Assembly: GCA_001789205.1 (NCBI GenBank)
Contig: MFYT01000054.1
Location: 8,139-72,138, forward strand
Source of the DNA: Candidatus Raymondbacteria bacterium RIFOXYA2_FULL_49_16
GTDB taxonomy: Bacteria; Fibrobacterota; OXYB2-FULL-49-7; XYB2-FULL-49-35
Direction: 5' to 3'
DNA length: 64,000 nucleotides
Shown: piece by piece, positions 40,799 to 50,926 of the stretch
How the letters are laid out: each line of letters begins with the position of its first letter
Numbering within the stretch: the first letter of the stretch is position 1
The notes under the pieces: model-generated
Database searches by the model: none
Seen by the model: the letters and a program-made list of their open reading frames with translations, nothing else
Told to the model about the DNA's origin: nothing
Position numbers and translations under genes: made by a program

Positions 40799-43700
40799 AT
40801 GGCGCACATCAGCCGTGCCTGTGCGGCAACCATGGTTATCTGCTTTGCGCTTATCTGTTGTCAAGCAGCCGGGAGGACAGCAGTCATGTCCGCTGACACC
40901 TATACCGCTGATTGGCGCACCATTGACTCACTCAAGGACCAAGGGCTCACGGAGTCGGCCCTAAAGATAGTGGACGCCATTTACACAAAGGCCAAAGCCA
41001 GCCAAAATGCTGACCAGATGATCAAGGCGATCATCTTCAAGATGCGGTTTGAGTCATACAAAGAGGAGTACGCGTTTATCAAGGCCTTGGACAGGCTGAA
41101 CAAGGAATTTACGGACGCGGCATTCCCCATAGCGCCCCTGCTCCATTCCATGCTCGCCGAATGTTACTGGCACTATTATCAGAACAACCGCTATCGTTTT
41201 TATAATCGCACGCAAACAGTGAACTTTGACCTCAAAGATATTCATACTTGGGACCTGCGGACCATCATGGACCGGATGAGGAACGAATACAAGCTGTCGC
41301 TGCTGAACGCGGACAGCCTTAAGAAAATAAAGACCGATATGTATCATGAGGTCATCACGGACCATGACGAGAGCCATATACTCAGGCCCACGGTATATGA
41401 TGTTCTGGCGCACCGGGCAGTTGATTTTTTTTCTGCTGACGATGAAGGGCTCACCAAACCAGCCTTTGAGTTCACGCTGAACAATGCCGGCTACTTCAAG
41501 CCCTTTGAAGAGTTCGCGGAACTGTCCATTACGACCCAGGACACAGGCTCGCTCAAGTTCCATGCCATCAAAATTCTGCAAGACCTGATAGCATTCCATG
41601 CAAAAGACCGCAATCCAGAGGCGCTCATTGACGTTGACTTGAAACGGCTGGCTTTTGTCAGGCAGCACGCGGTCCTTGCGGACAAAGACGCGCTTTACCT
41701 GAATGCGTTGCAGGCCCTGGAAAAGCGGTTCCCAAAGAGCCCTGCGTCCGCGGAAGTAACTTATCGGATAGCGATGCTGTATCACGAATGGGCGGAAGCG
41801 TATCAGCCCCGCGGCAATCAACAGACCCGTTGGATGAATAAAAAGGCCCTGGAGGTGTGCGAGCAAGCCCAAAAGCAATTTCCCGGATCGTTCGGGGCCC
41901 GGCATTGCGCGCGCCTGACAGCGGAGATCAGGGCAAAAACCATGGGTTTTACCAACGAAGAGATGAATGTTCCGGACAAGCCGTTCAAGGCATTATTGTC
42001 GTATAAGAATATTGAGAAAATCTACTGGAGACTGGTCCCCATCAGCATTGAGAAATACCGGAAAATGACCGAACACCACCATGACACTGATAGTCTTTTG
42101 GACACTTTTACCAAGCTCAAACCAATAAAAGAGTGGTCCACGCAGGCGCCCGACCCGGGTGATTATCAGACCCATTCTGCCGAGGCGGAGATCCCCGCGA
42201 CAGGCATTGGCCATTATCTGATCCTTGCGGCCACAGACCCGCAATTTTCCCACGATCATCAGGCCATAGCGTACAGCACAACGCAAGTATCGCATATCAG
42301 TTATATTGACCGCGTACGGCAGGAAAAGAACGGCGGCCACGAGTTCTACGTTCTGGACCGTGAAAAGGGCACGCCCATGAAAGGGGTGATTGTCAAGGTC
42401 TGGATGCAGGTATATGACGAAAAAGCGTGCAAGTACAAGAGAATCCTCCACGCCACACATGTGTCGGACCAGGAGGGGCATGTGCAGGTCCTGCCGGTAA
42501 AAAAAGATTACAATTCATGCTGGGTTGAGTTCATTAATGGCGAGGACCAGTTGTATCCCGAGGACGGCGAATTCAGCCTCAATTACTATGACAGGGACCG
42601 CAGGTCCAAGGAACTGCACACCTTCTTTTTTACGGACCGCGCCATATACAGGCCGGGACAAACCATATATTTCAAAGGCATTGTTTTGCGCACAGACGGT
42701 GAAAAGAGCGAAATTGCCGCCAATACCAGCACAACGGTCCGGTTTTACAATGTCAACGAAGAGGAGGTCGCGAGCCTTAACCTTAAGACAAATAAATACG
42801 GTTCCGTTCACGGGAGCTTTGTCGCTCCGGTAAACACGCTGAATGGACAGATGTACATCAGCGGATACAACGGCGAGGCGTACTTTTCCGTTGAGGATTA
42901 TAAACGGCCCAAGTTCGAGGTCACGGTAAACCCGTTTCAGGGAACACGACGGCTTGGCGAGAACGTGCGCCTGGACGGATACGCAAAGGCCTATGCGGGC
43001 TCGGCCATCGATGGTGCGACAATAAAGTACCGCGTGGTGCGGCAGGCCCGCTTTCCAAACTGGTGGTGGTGCTGGTGGCGGCCGCCGTCATGGTCAGCGG
43101 CAACAGAGGTCTGTAACGGTGTTGGCGCGACCAATGACACCGGAGGGTTTGCTATTGATTTCACGGCCATTCCCGACCAGGCCGTTCCCAAGACCGAGAA
43201 CCCTATATTCACGTATACGGTCTATGTCGACGTGACGGATATGACCGGTGAAACGCGGTCAGGAGCCGGATACGTGAATATCGGCTATACATCACTGACG
43301 CTCGCCATTGGAATTCCGCAACAGGTAAGTAAAGAAACCGGACTCACCTTTCCCATTGCCACGGCAAATCTGAACAGGACCTTTGAACCGGCCAAAGGGA
43401 CGATCCTTGTGTATAGGCTTAAAACACCGTCACAGGTGTTTCGCAGCAGGTTGTGGGAGCGTCCGGATACAGCAATCATGACACAAGAACAACACGAATC
43501 GCGGTTTCCGTTTGACCAATACGGCGACGAGATGAATATCGCATCATGGGAGAAAGGCGATAAAATCCTTGAGGCGGCATTTGACACGCAGAAGGAAAAA
43601 GAAGCGGACCTCGCCGCGCTCAAGAAGCGTCAGCCCGGGGTCTATGTACTGGAGGCGCGCACCAAGGACCAATTTGGCCAGGACGTTATTGACATCAGGT

Positions 43701-46700
43701 ATTTTACGCTGTTTTCTGAAAAAGAACGCGGCCTGCCCTATGCCATGGCCGACTGGTATATGCCAATCAAAGATCTGTGTGAGCCCGGGGAAAAGGCGGT
43801 GTTTCTGATTGGATCGGGCCACGATACAGTGCGCGTGCTTTACGAGATAGAATATAAGGAAGAAATCGTGGCAAAACAGTGGATAACGCTCTCAAACGAA
43901 CAGAAACGGATCGAAATCCCCGTGGAGGAAAAGCACCGCGGCAATTTGTCGTATCATCTGACGTTTGTGCGCTGCAACCGGAGCTATCGCCACGACGGCA
44001 CCATTACCATTCCCTGGACAAATAAAGAATTGGACATTGCCTTTGAAACATTCCGTAATAAATTGGCGCCTGGTGAAAAAGAGGAGTGGCGGCTGAAGAT
44101 AACGGGAAAAAACAAGGACAAGGTCGTATCTGAGATGGTCGCTACCCTGTACGACGCCTCGCTCGACGCTTTTGCCATGCATTGGTGGAACTTTAATATT
44201 TACCCGTACCGGTATGCAAGCCGCGCATGGGCTGCGGACAGGTGCTTTACGACGCAACAGGCGAACGTGTATCAAAACAACTGGAACGAGTATCCGGGAA
44301 CACCACATAGGTATTATCCGGAGCTCAATTGGTTTGGGTATAATTTTGAAGGGAGTTATTATTACGGATCTGGCGGAGGAAAAGTGATGTCCAAGAAGGC
44401 CATGTCCGAAGACGATGCGATGGCGGCGCCCATGGCCGGCCGTTCCGCTCCTGCGGAAAAAGAGGCGACTACCGCCAGGGCAATGCAAGCCGCTCCTGCT
44501 CCGCCGCCAGCCAAGGAACCGCAAAAAGATAACGACGCAGCACAGGCACAGGACCTTTCCACGGTGGCAACGCGCACCAATCTCAACGAGACGGCCTTTT
44601 TCTATCCGCTGCTCGAGACAAACAAAGATGGCGACATCCTTGTGAAGTTCCAGGTACCTGAGGCGCTTACTAAATGGCGCATGATGGGTTTTGCCCACAC
44701 AAAAGACCTGAAGTACGGACAGACAGGGAATATGCTTGTTACGCAGAAAGACCTCATGGTCATGCCCAATGCGCCGCGGTTTTTCAGGGAAAACGACCGT
44801 ATTACCTTTACGGCAAAGGTTTCCAACCTGGCAGACAAAGACCTGACGGGCGCTGCGCAGCTCATGCTTTTCAACGCGGCGACCATGGAACCGGTTGACG
44901 CGGCGTTCCAAAACAAGAAAGGACAGATTCCGTTTACGGCAAAAAAAGGCCAGAGCGCGAAACTTGCCTGGGACCTGGCCATACCCGAAGGCATTGGCGC
45001 AGTGACATTCAGGACCGTTGCCAAGGCGGGCGCCTTTTCCGACGGTGAAGAGCAGACCATCCCTGTCCTTAGCAACAGTATGATGCTGACCGAAGGCATG
45101 CCCCTGCCCATACGCAAGAAGGAGACAAAAAAATTCACCTTTGAAAAGCTTGTTTCACAAAACAATGGGTCAACAACCCTGCGCAATTTCAAGCTGACCC
45201 TGGAATTCACCTCCAACCCCGCGTGGTACGCGATCCAGGCGTTGCCGTATTTGATGGAGTATCCCTATGAATGCGCGGAACAGGTCTTTTCCCGGTTCTA
45301 CGCCAACACTATTGCCGCTTCCATTGCCAATTCAAGTCCGCGCATCAAAGCGGTTTTTGACTCCTGGAAAACCCAACAGTCCGGCGCATTGCTCTCTAAC
45401 CTTGAAAAGAACCAGGAACTCAAATCGCTGATGCTCGAAGAAACGCCGTGGCTGCTGGACGGAAAAGACGAATCAGAACGCAAAAAACGGATTGGCCTGC
45501 TCTTTGACCTCAATAAAATGGGGAACGAAAAGGAACGCGCCTTGTCAAAACTCAAGAAACTCCAGCTCTCAAACGGCGGCTGGCCGTGGTTCGAAGGCAT
45601 GCCCGACGACCGCTACATTACCCAGTATATCGCGACAGGCCTGGGAAGGCTTGGGCACCTGGGCATGGCTGATCTCCGTACTGACAACGCCCTATGGGAC
45701 ATGACGCAGCGATGCCTGGCGTATCTTGACGATCGTATCCGCGAGGACCACGAGAGCATTCTTCGGTCGGGCAGCAGTCCGGACTTGAACCATTTGGGCG
45801 AGATACACATCCAGTACCTGTATGCGCGCAGCTATTTCAAGGACGTACCCATTGCCAGCCGGAATAAAAAGGCCTTTGACTACTTCCTTGGCCAGGCAAA
45901 GCAATACTGGCTGAAAAACCGGCGCTACATGCAGGGCATGATGGCCCTGGCCCTCAACCGGTATAGCGACGCCGTTACCCCGGGAAAAATAATGAGGTCG
46001 CTCAAGGAGAACTCGATAACCAGCGAAGAAATGGGCATGTACTGGAAAGAGATGTACGAACAACCCTGTTACTGGTGCTGGTACGACGCGCCCATTGAAT
46101 CGCAGGCGCTTATGGTCGAAGCGTTTGACGAAGTGGCGCATGACACCGCTTCGGTCGAGGACCTGAAGGCCTGGCTGCTCAAGAGTAAACAGACGCAGAA
46201 TTGGCGGACAACAAAGGCGACCGCCGAAGCGTGCTATGCGCTGCTCCTTCGGGGCGCGAAGTGGCTTGAACGGAAATCCACGGTGACCATCACTCTGGGC
46301 GACACGGTCATTGATGCGGCAAAGCCAAAGGGCGCTGAGTTGGAAGCGGGCACGGGATATTTCAAAACATCGTGGTCAGGGGCTGCTATTACGCCGGCCA
46401 TGGGAAACATCACGGTAGCCAAGAGCGAGGCAGGGGTTGCCTGGGGCGCGGTATACTGGCAATATTCCGAACAACTTGACAAAATAACGCCACACGAGAC
46501 CCCGCTCAAGCTCGCCAAGAAGCTGTTTCTGGAGCAAAACACGCCCACCGGGCCTGTGATTACGCCGGTCAATGAAAAAACCGCTCTCAAACCTGGAGAT
46601 AAACTCAAGGTGCGGATTGAGCTGCGCGTTGACCGCGACATGGAATATGTGCACATGAAGGACATGCGTGCATCGGGCTTTGAGCCGCTCAATGTCTTTT

Positions 46701-46924
46701 CAGGATATCGCTGGCAGGACGGTCTGGGATACTATGAAAGCACGCGTGACGCGGCCACCAATTTCTTTTTCGGGGCCCTTCGCAAAGGGACGTATGTGTT
46801 CGAGTATCCGCTCTCGGTCACGCATGCGGGCGACTTTTCCAACGGCATTTCGACCATCCAGTGCATGTACGCGCCTGAATTCACGAGCCATGGCGAGGGG
46901 ATCCGCATGAAAGTGGGAAAATAA
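40799..46924 (+). CDS. Alpha-2-macroglobulin family lipoprotein with thioester motif
   Basis: 2041 residues. Probable lipoprotein signal (TMVICFALICC, Cys near residue 20-21). The N-terminal third (about 30-430) is a helical repeat-like region. MG/BRD domains follow (VFYFTDRAIYRPGQTIYFKGIVLRTDGEK, about 600-625). A low-complexity Met/Ala/Pro/Glu stretch (about 1195-1255) precedes TRTNLNETAFFYPLL, then comes the TED with the thioester motif CAEQ (Cys near residue 1492) and a C-terminal receptor-like domain. It should trap attacking proteases in the periplasm. Start chosen at 40799 because AAAGGAG ends about 6 nt upstream. No adjacent PBP1C gene, unlike the usual A2M-PbpC pair. Confidence 0.93.
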   Translation: MAHISRACAATMVICFALICCQAAGRTAVMSADTYTADWRTIDSLKDQGLTESALKIVDAIYTKAKASQNADQMIKAIIFKMRFESYKEEYAFIKALDRLNKEFTDAAFPIAPLLHSMLAECYWHYYQNNRYRFYNRTQTVNFDLKDIHTWDLRTIMDRMRNEYKLSLLNADSLKKIKTDMYHEVITDHDESHILRPTVYDVLAHRAVDFFSADDEGLTKPAFEFTLNNAGYFKPFEEFAELSITTQDTGSLKFHAIKILQDLIAFHAKDRNPEALIDVDLKRLAFVRQHAVLADKDALYLNALQALEKRFPKSPASAEVTYRIAMLYHEWAEAYQPRGNQQTRWMNKKALEVCEQAQKQFPGSFGARHCARLTAEIRAKTMGFTNEEMNVPDKPFKALLSYKNIEKIYWRLVPISIEKYRKMTEHHHDTDSLLDTFTKLKPIKEWSTQAPDPGDYQTHSAEAEIPATGIGHYLILAATDPQFSHDHQAIAYSTTQVSHISYIDRVRQEKNGGHEFYVLDREKGTPMKGVIVKVWMQVYDEKACKYKRILHATHVSDQEGHVQVLPVKKDYNSCWVEFINGEDQLYPEDGEFSLNYYDRDRRSKELHTFFFTDRAIYRPGQTIYFKGIVLRTDGEKSEIAANTSTTVRFYNVNEEEVASLNLKTNKYGSVHGSFVAPVNTLNGQMYISGYNGEAYFSVEDYKRPKFEVTVNPFQGTRRLGENVRLDGYAKAYAGSAIDGATIKYRVVRQARFPNWWWCWWRPPSWSAATEVCNGVGATNDTGGFAIDFTAIPDQAVPKTENPIFTYTVYVDVTDMTGETRSGAGYVNIGYTSLTLAIGIPQQVSKETGLTFPIATANLNRTFEPAKGTILVYRLKTPSQVFRSRLWERPDTAIMTQEQHESRFPFDQYGDEMNIASWEKGDKILEAAFDTQKEKEADLAALKKRQPGVYVLEARTKDQFGQDVIDIRYFTLFSEKERGLPYAMADWYMPIKDLCEPGEKAVFLIGSGHDTVRVLYEIEYKEEIVAKQWITLSNEQKRIEIPVEEKHRGNLSYHLTFVRCNRSYRHDGTITIPWTNKELDIAFETFRNKLAPGEKEEWRLKITGKNKDKVVSEMVATLYDASLDAFAMHWWNFNIYPYRYASRAWAADRCFTTQQANVYQNNWNEYPGTPHRYYPELNWFGYNFEGSYYYGSGGGKVMSKKAMSEDDAMAAPMAGRSAPAEKEATTARAMQAAPAPPPAKEPQKDNDAAQAQDLSTVATRTNLNETAFFYPLLETNKDGDILVKFQVPEALTKWRMMGFAHTKDLKYGQTGNMLVTQKDLMVMPNAPRFFRENDRITFTAKVSNLADKDLTGAAQLMLFNAATMEPVDAAFQNKKGQIPFTAKKGQSAKLAWDLAIPEGIGAVTFRTVAKAGAFSDGEEQTIPVLSNSMMLTEGMPLPIRKKETKKFTFEKLVSQNNGSTTLRNFKLTLEFTSNPAWYAIQALPYLMEYPYECAEQVFSRFYANTIAASIANSSPRIKAVFDSWKTQQSGALLSNLEKNQELKSLMLEETPWLLDGKDESERKKRIGLLFDLNKMGNEKERALSKLKKLQLSNGGWPWFEGMPDDRYITQYIATGLGRLGHLGMADLRTDNALWDMTQRCLAYLDDRIREDHESILRSGSSPDLNHLGEIHIQYLYARSYFKDVPIASRNKKAFDYFLGQAKQYWLKNRRYMQGMMALALNRYSDAVTPGKIMRSLKENSITSEEMGMYWKEMYEQPCYWCWYDAPIESQALMVEAFDEVAHDTASVEDLKAWLLKSKQTQNWRTTKATAEACYALLLRGAKWLERKSTVTITLGDTVIDAAKPKGAELEAGTGYFKTSWSGAAITPAMGNITVAKSEAGVAWGAVYWQYSEQLDKITPHETPLKLAKKLFLEQNTPTGPVITPVNEKTALKPGDKLKVRIELRVDRDMEYVHMKDMRASGFEPLNVFSGYRWQDGLGYYESTRDAATNFFFGALRKGTYVFEYPLSVTHAGDFSNGISTIQCMYAPEFTSHGEGIRMKVGK

Positions 46925-46966
46925 AGAAGCGAATCAAAAACACAGCAGGCGAAAGGCATGGTATTC

Positions 46967-49663
46967 ATGAAAAAATATATAGTAGGAGTCATATGCGCTT
47001 ATTTATCAAGTTGTTCCATTCAGAACAATGGACTCTCCGGACTGTATGACCAGCTCAAATCCGAGGCTGAAGATTCCCGCCACACAGACATTCAGGACAG
47101 CCTGTTGGCCATGGGTCCTGAAGCGGTCCGTTTTCTGGTGAAAAAATACCCCGCCGAAGCCGATTACCAGGTCCGTTTTAAAATCATGGACATTTTGGGC
47201 AGATCAAAAGACAGCGCCGCTGTTCCGCTTATAAAAAAGACCGCCGTGGCTGGACAATGGGACGAAAGGGTCTGTGCTATAGACGCCTTGTCCGAGTATG
47301 CGCGTCCCGATTTTCTGGATATCTATAAAACGTGCGCACAAGACAGCAATGAGTATGTCGCTGCCGCGGGCGTGGTCGCCTCCAATGCCCTCAAAACCGC
47401 TGAGGGCGCCCGGTTTGCGCTCGGATATATCAATGACCGTCGTGCATGGGTGCGGCTTTCGCTCGCATCAGACCTGTATATTAATTTCGCACCCGCGGCA
47501 GCGGCCGATTATTTTGACGCCTATCAAAGCGCGCGCGACGGATACGTACAATGTTTTCTGCTGGAAGCCCTGCACAAGAACCAATACCCCTTGGGCACGG
47601 ATATTCTGGTACAGGCGCTCGGACACCCGAACCAGCACCTGGCGGACGCTGCGGCAATAATCCTTAAAGAAAGGAAAAATCCCGGAACAGCGGCTATCTT
47701 TAAAGAAAGGCTGCTAAATAAAAATGTACACGGCTGGGTCAAGGGACACGCGTGTGAATATTTCGAAAAGACGAAGAATTCCGGTTTCATACCCAAGGAC
47801 ACCCTGGGTCTCCCTGCCGACTATGCGTTTCAACTATATCGTTTTCTCGCAAAGCAGGGGTATCCCGAAGCGATCAGAAGGGTCATTCAGATCGTTAGAA
47901 ATGAAAAGGGGCTGTCCATCCATTACCGGATGGCATGCATGAACACTGTTCAGGAACTAGGGGAAAAGAGCGCAATACCTGCCTTACAATCCGCTGCCCG
48001 CAATGCAAAATCAATCCGCGTAAAGAAAAAGGTCTGGGAAGCGCTGGCAAGCCTTGGGGACACATCAGGCGTGTACCGGTATCAGGGAAACGTCAGTTTT
48101 GAGGAGCAGCCGGGAAACAGGGTAAGGATCAGTTGGACCGCGCATCCCAAGGCTGTTTCATACAATATATATAAAAGTTCCTTTGACGATTACCGTCTTG
48201 GCCTGTACAGGAGGGGTGTTGCATCCAGCGAGTTTATTGATACTCTTTATGGGGAAAAAGTGCAATACGGCGTCTCGTTCAATCTTGAAGACGGGACAGA
48301 ATCCGTAATATCAGAACCTGTCAAGGTAGAATGCAAAAATATCAGCCATCAGGAACCTGACAAAAATCCAGCGGCAAAACCCTTGAAAAGCATTGGAACC
48401 AAAGAACATCCGGCCCTGCTGCGCATGGTTTCCCCGCAAAGGAGGGCGGAAATAATCGGGAGCGATTGGTCTTTCACCACCAACCAAACCGATGTGGTCA
48501 TTGGCGACCTTGACAATGACGGTATTATTGATTTTATCGTGACCCAGCGCGGCGCCTCGCGGGCCGCTGCATATACAGGTACTGGGAAATATTTGTGGGA
48601 GCGCCGTTTTAACATGACCACAACGCCCATCCACGATTACAGGTATGCAGTTGGCGATTTTGATGAGGATGGGAAAAGCGATGTGGCAGTGCTGGATAGA
48701 GCGGCCGACTCCATGTATCTGCGCATCCTGGACGCTGTCAGCGGTGCTGTGAAAAAATCACGCGAACTCAATGGATTGGTGAACGATCAGTGGGAGCTCC
48801 GGGACGATGTGCATGTGGCTGACCTCAAGGGAACGGGAAAGAACCAAACCATTATCTATCACCATAATTGCTACTCCCGGGTGGACGTAACGGCCTTTGA
48901 TTCTGATCTCAATATACTATGGCAATACAAGACCGGTAATGCAACCGGCCACAGGGCGCTCATTGAAGACCTGGACGGTGATGGCAGGGATGATATTGTT
49001 GTTGGCGCTAAAGATATCATCAATCATAAGGGCCAAAAACTTTTCAGTGTCCCGGATTACGTAGGGGACGGCCATTATGACATGGCTGGTACAGGCGATA
49101 TTGATCCGCAAAACCCCGGTCTTGAGATTGTTTTTGCCACATGTCACAACGAATGCGTGTTTATGACCGATCTCAATGGCCGGATACTGTGGCACGACTT
49201 CCCTGGCCATCAGCAGTGGCTGGTACTTGGTGATTTTTATCCAAAAACAGCTGGTCTCGAAGCGCTGGTGACCTTTCGAAGCTTGGCCAGTGTTGTCTGG
49301 AACTATGATTCCAGGGGTGTCTATGCAAGCCAGAAAGCGAATGGAGCCGTTGCCAGAATCGACTGGGACGGCGATCTCGAAAATGGCGATGAGCTGGTGA
49401 CCCGGGAAGGGACCATTATCCGGCCCGCAACCGGGGAGATTCTCGGCCGTTTTAACAACATGTTTTTAAGGGTCTGTGATGTGGCCGGAGATTACCGGGA
49501 AGAAGTGGTTACTGCAAACTTTAAAGACGGAACGCTCGATATATACGGCGCACCCGGACAGGTGCCGGAGAAACACCCGTCCCGTTGGGACCAGAAATAC
49601 TGGCGGTTTGAATCCAAATATAAAAGGTCGTATGCCAAGGAATATGTGAATCGACTTAAATGA
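46967..49663 (+). CDS. HEAT-repeat plus FG-GAP/VCBS-like surface lipoprotein
   Basis: 898 residues. Lipobox at start: MKKYIVGVICAYLSSCS. Residues about 40-380 form HEAT-like helical repeats (DSLLAMGPEAVRFLVKKYPAE..., VKKKVWEALASLG). A fibronectin-like segment follows (about 395-450, VRISWTAHPKAVSYNIYKSSF). From about 500 there is a beta-propeller of FG-GAP/VCBS repeats with Ca2+-like DLDNDGIIDF, DFDEDGKSD and DLDGDGRDD loops. Likely outer membrane or surface scaffold; partner unknown. The ATG at 46967 has AAAGG about 10 nt upstream; an ATG three codons earlier overlaps it. Follows the macroglobulin gene by 42 bp. Confidence 0.85.
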   Translation: MKKYIVGVICAYLSSCSIQNNGLSGLYDQLKSEAEDSRHTDIQDSLLAMGPEAVRFLVKKYPAEADYQVRFKIMDILGRSKDSAAVPLIKKTAVAGQWDERVCAIDALSEYARPDFLDIYKTCAQDSNEYVAAAGVVASNALKTAEGARFALGYINDRRAWVRLSLASDLYINFAPAAAADYFDAYQSARDGYVQCFLLEALHKNQYPLGTDILVQALGHPNQHLADAAAIILKERKNPGTAAIFKERLLNKNVHGWVKGHACEYFEKTKNSGFIPKDTLGLPADYAFQLYRFLAKQGYPEAIRRVIQIVRNEKGLSIHYRMACMNTVQELGEKSAIPALQSAARNAKSIRVKKKVWEALASLGDTSGVYRYQGNVSFEEQPGNRVRISWTAHPKAVSYNIYKSSFDDYRLGLYRRGVASSEFIDTLYGEKVQYGVSFNLEDGTESVISEPVKVECKNISHQEPDKNPAAKPLKSIGTKEHPALLRMVSPQRRAEIIGSDWSFTTNQTDVVIGDLDNDGIIDFIVTQRGASRAAAYTGTGKYLWERRFNMTTTPIHDYRYAVGDFDEDGKSDVAVLDRAADSMYLRILDAVSGAVKKSRELNGLVNDQWELRDDVHVADLKGTGKNQTIIYHHNCYSRVDVTAFDSDLNILWQYKTGNATGHRALIEDLDGDGRDDIVVGAKDIINHKGQKLFSVPDYVGDGHYDMAGTGDIDPQNPGLEIVFATCHNECVFMTDLNGRILWHDFPGHQQWLVLGDFYPKTAGLEALVTFRSLASVVWNYDSRGVYASQKANGAVARIDWDGDLENGDELVTREGTIIRPATGEILGRFNNMFLRVCDVAGDYREEVVTANFKDGTLDIYGAPGQVPEKHPSRWDQKYWRFESKYKRSYAKEYVNRLK

Positions 49664-49748
49664 CAAGTATCAATTGACAACCCGTTGCTAATTTCCTCAT
49701 GAGGTACGTATCTTACGCGTTGTGAACCGTGATAAAAAAGGCGGCGTT

Positions 49749-50867
49749 ATGCGGATGTTTCATGCGATCATCGTATTGACAACGGTCCTTTTTGCGGATG
49801 GCCCCATTCCGCGTTCAAAAGCAATTCCCGATTCAACAGGAAACACCCTGTGGTTCAATATCAATGTGCTGCGTATTGAGGGAAAGGGTTGGAAAGAGAC
49901 CGCAAAACCGTTTGACCGCCTTCCCGCATCCGCGGAAAGCCTTGTCCGTCCTGAAGTATGGAAGCTTTCCCGGAATTCAGCGGGCCTGTGCGCCCGGTTT
50001 ATTACCGATGCTGGATATATTAACGCCCGGTGGAATGTCAGCGGAGCGGATTTGGCAATGAACCATTTTGCGGCAACCGGGGTCAGTGGTATTGACCTGT
50101 ATGTGAAAATGCCAGAGGGACAGTGGCGTTGGCTGGGGATTGGCCGCCCGAAATCTTTTCCGGTAAATGAATGTTATCTTGCGCAGGATATCATTGGCGC
50201 GCAAAAAAGGGAGTATCTGGTATATTTCCCTTTGTATAACGGACTTGACTCCCTTTGGCTTGGGCTTCCCAAAGACGCTTTTTTCAGCCAGGCGCCTGCC
50301 CGGCCGGCCAATGTCCTTCCCATTGTTTTTTACGGCACATCCATTACCCAGGGCGGGTGCGCCTCGCGTCCAGGCATGGCATATGTATCGCAGCTTGGCC
50401 GCATGCTGGACCGGGAGGTCATTAATCTTGGTTTTTCCGGAAACGGCAGGATGGAACCGGCCCTGGCCAGTTTTCTTGCTGAACTGGCGCCAGCGCTCTA
50501 TGTCATAGACTGCCTTCCCAATTTACAGCCAGACCAGGTGACCGAAAGGGTGGCGCCGTTTGTCATGACACTCAGGAAGGCCCGGCCAGCCACACCGATC
50601 CTTCTTGTTGATACGCCGGATTATCAGGATGGTTTTTTGATTAAGCCGCGCATGGACCGGGTACTAGCCAGCCGTAAAAACCTTATTGAAGAGTTCACCA
50701 AGCTCACAGCTGATAACGTCTCCGGATTATTTTATCTGAATGGGGAGAAATTTTTCGGACAGGATGGTGAGGGAACAGTGGACGGCACACACCCCACGGA
50801 CCTTGGATTCAAACGGCAAACGGACATCATGCTTCCTGTCATACAGGGGATACTTTCGCGGGAATAA
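49749..50867 (+). CDS. Exported SGNH/GDSL hydrolase with N-terminal beta-domain
   Basis: 372 residues. A hydrophobic start (MRMFHAIIVLTTVLFADG) acts as signal peptide. Residues about 25-180 form an SGNH_hydro_N-like beta domain. The catalytic domain has block I FYGTSITQGG (Ser198), block II INLGFSGNG, block III DCLPN (Asn in place of the classical GxND) and block V DGTHPTDLGF (Asp/His near 350). Acts as an esterase, most likely a carbohydrate or acyl-ester hydrolase. The ATG at 49749 has AAGG about 8 nt upstream, and a GTG nine codons earlier was rejected. Confidence 0.88.
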   Translation: MRMFHAIIVLTTVLFADGPIPRSKAIPDSTGNTLWFNINVLRIEGKGWKETAKPFDRLPASAESLVRPEVWKLSRNSAGLCARFITDAGYINARWNVSGADLAMNHFAATGVSGIDLYVKMPEGQWRWLGIGRPKSFPVNECYLAQDIIGAQKREYLVYFPLYNGLDSLWLGLPKDAFFSQAPARPANVLPIVFYGTSITQGGCASRPGMAYVSQLGRMLDREVINLGFSGNGRMEPALASFLAELAPALYVIDCLPNLQPDQVTERVAPFVMTLRKARPATPILLVDTPDYQDGFLIKPRMDRVLASRKNLIEEFTKLTADNVSGLFYLNGEKFFGQDGEGTVDGTHPTDLGFKRQTDIMLPVIQGILSRE

Positions 50868-50926
50868 TCATATGACAAAATTGGCCAAAGGTATGCGATG
50901 GAGGGACCTCATTGAAAGGATCATGT

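Noticed and set aside
43892-44911. Long antisense open frame (339 codons) within the alpha-2-macroglobulin gene
   Set aside because: It mirrors the GC-rich third positions of the real gene, has no ribosome binding site or recognised domain, and the forward frame has clear family motifs.
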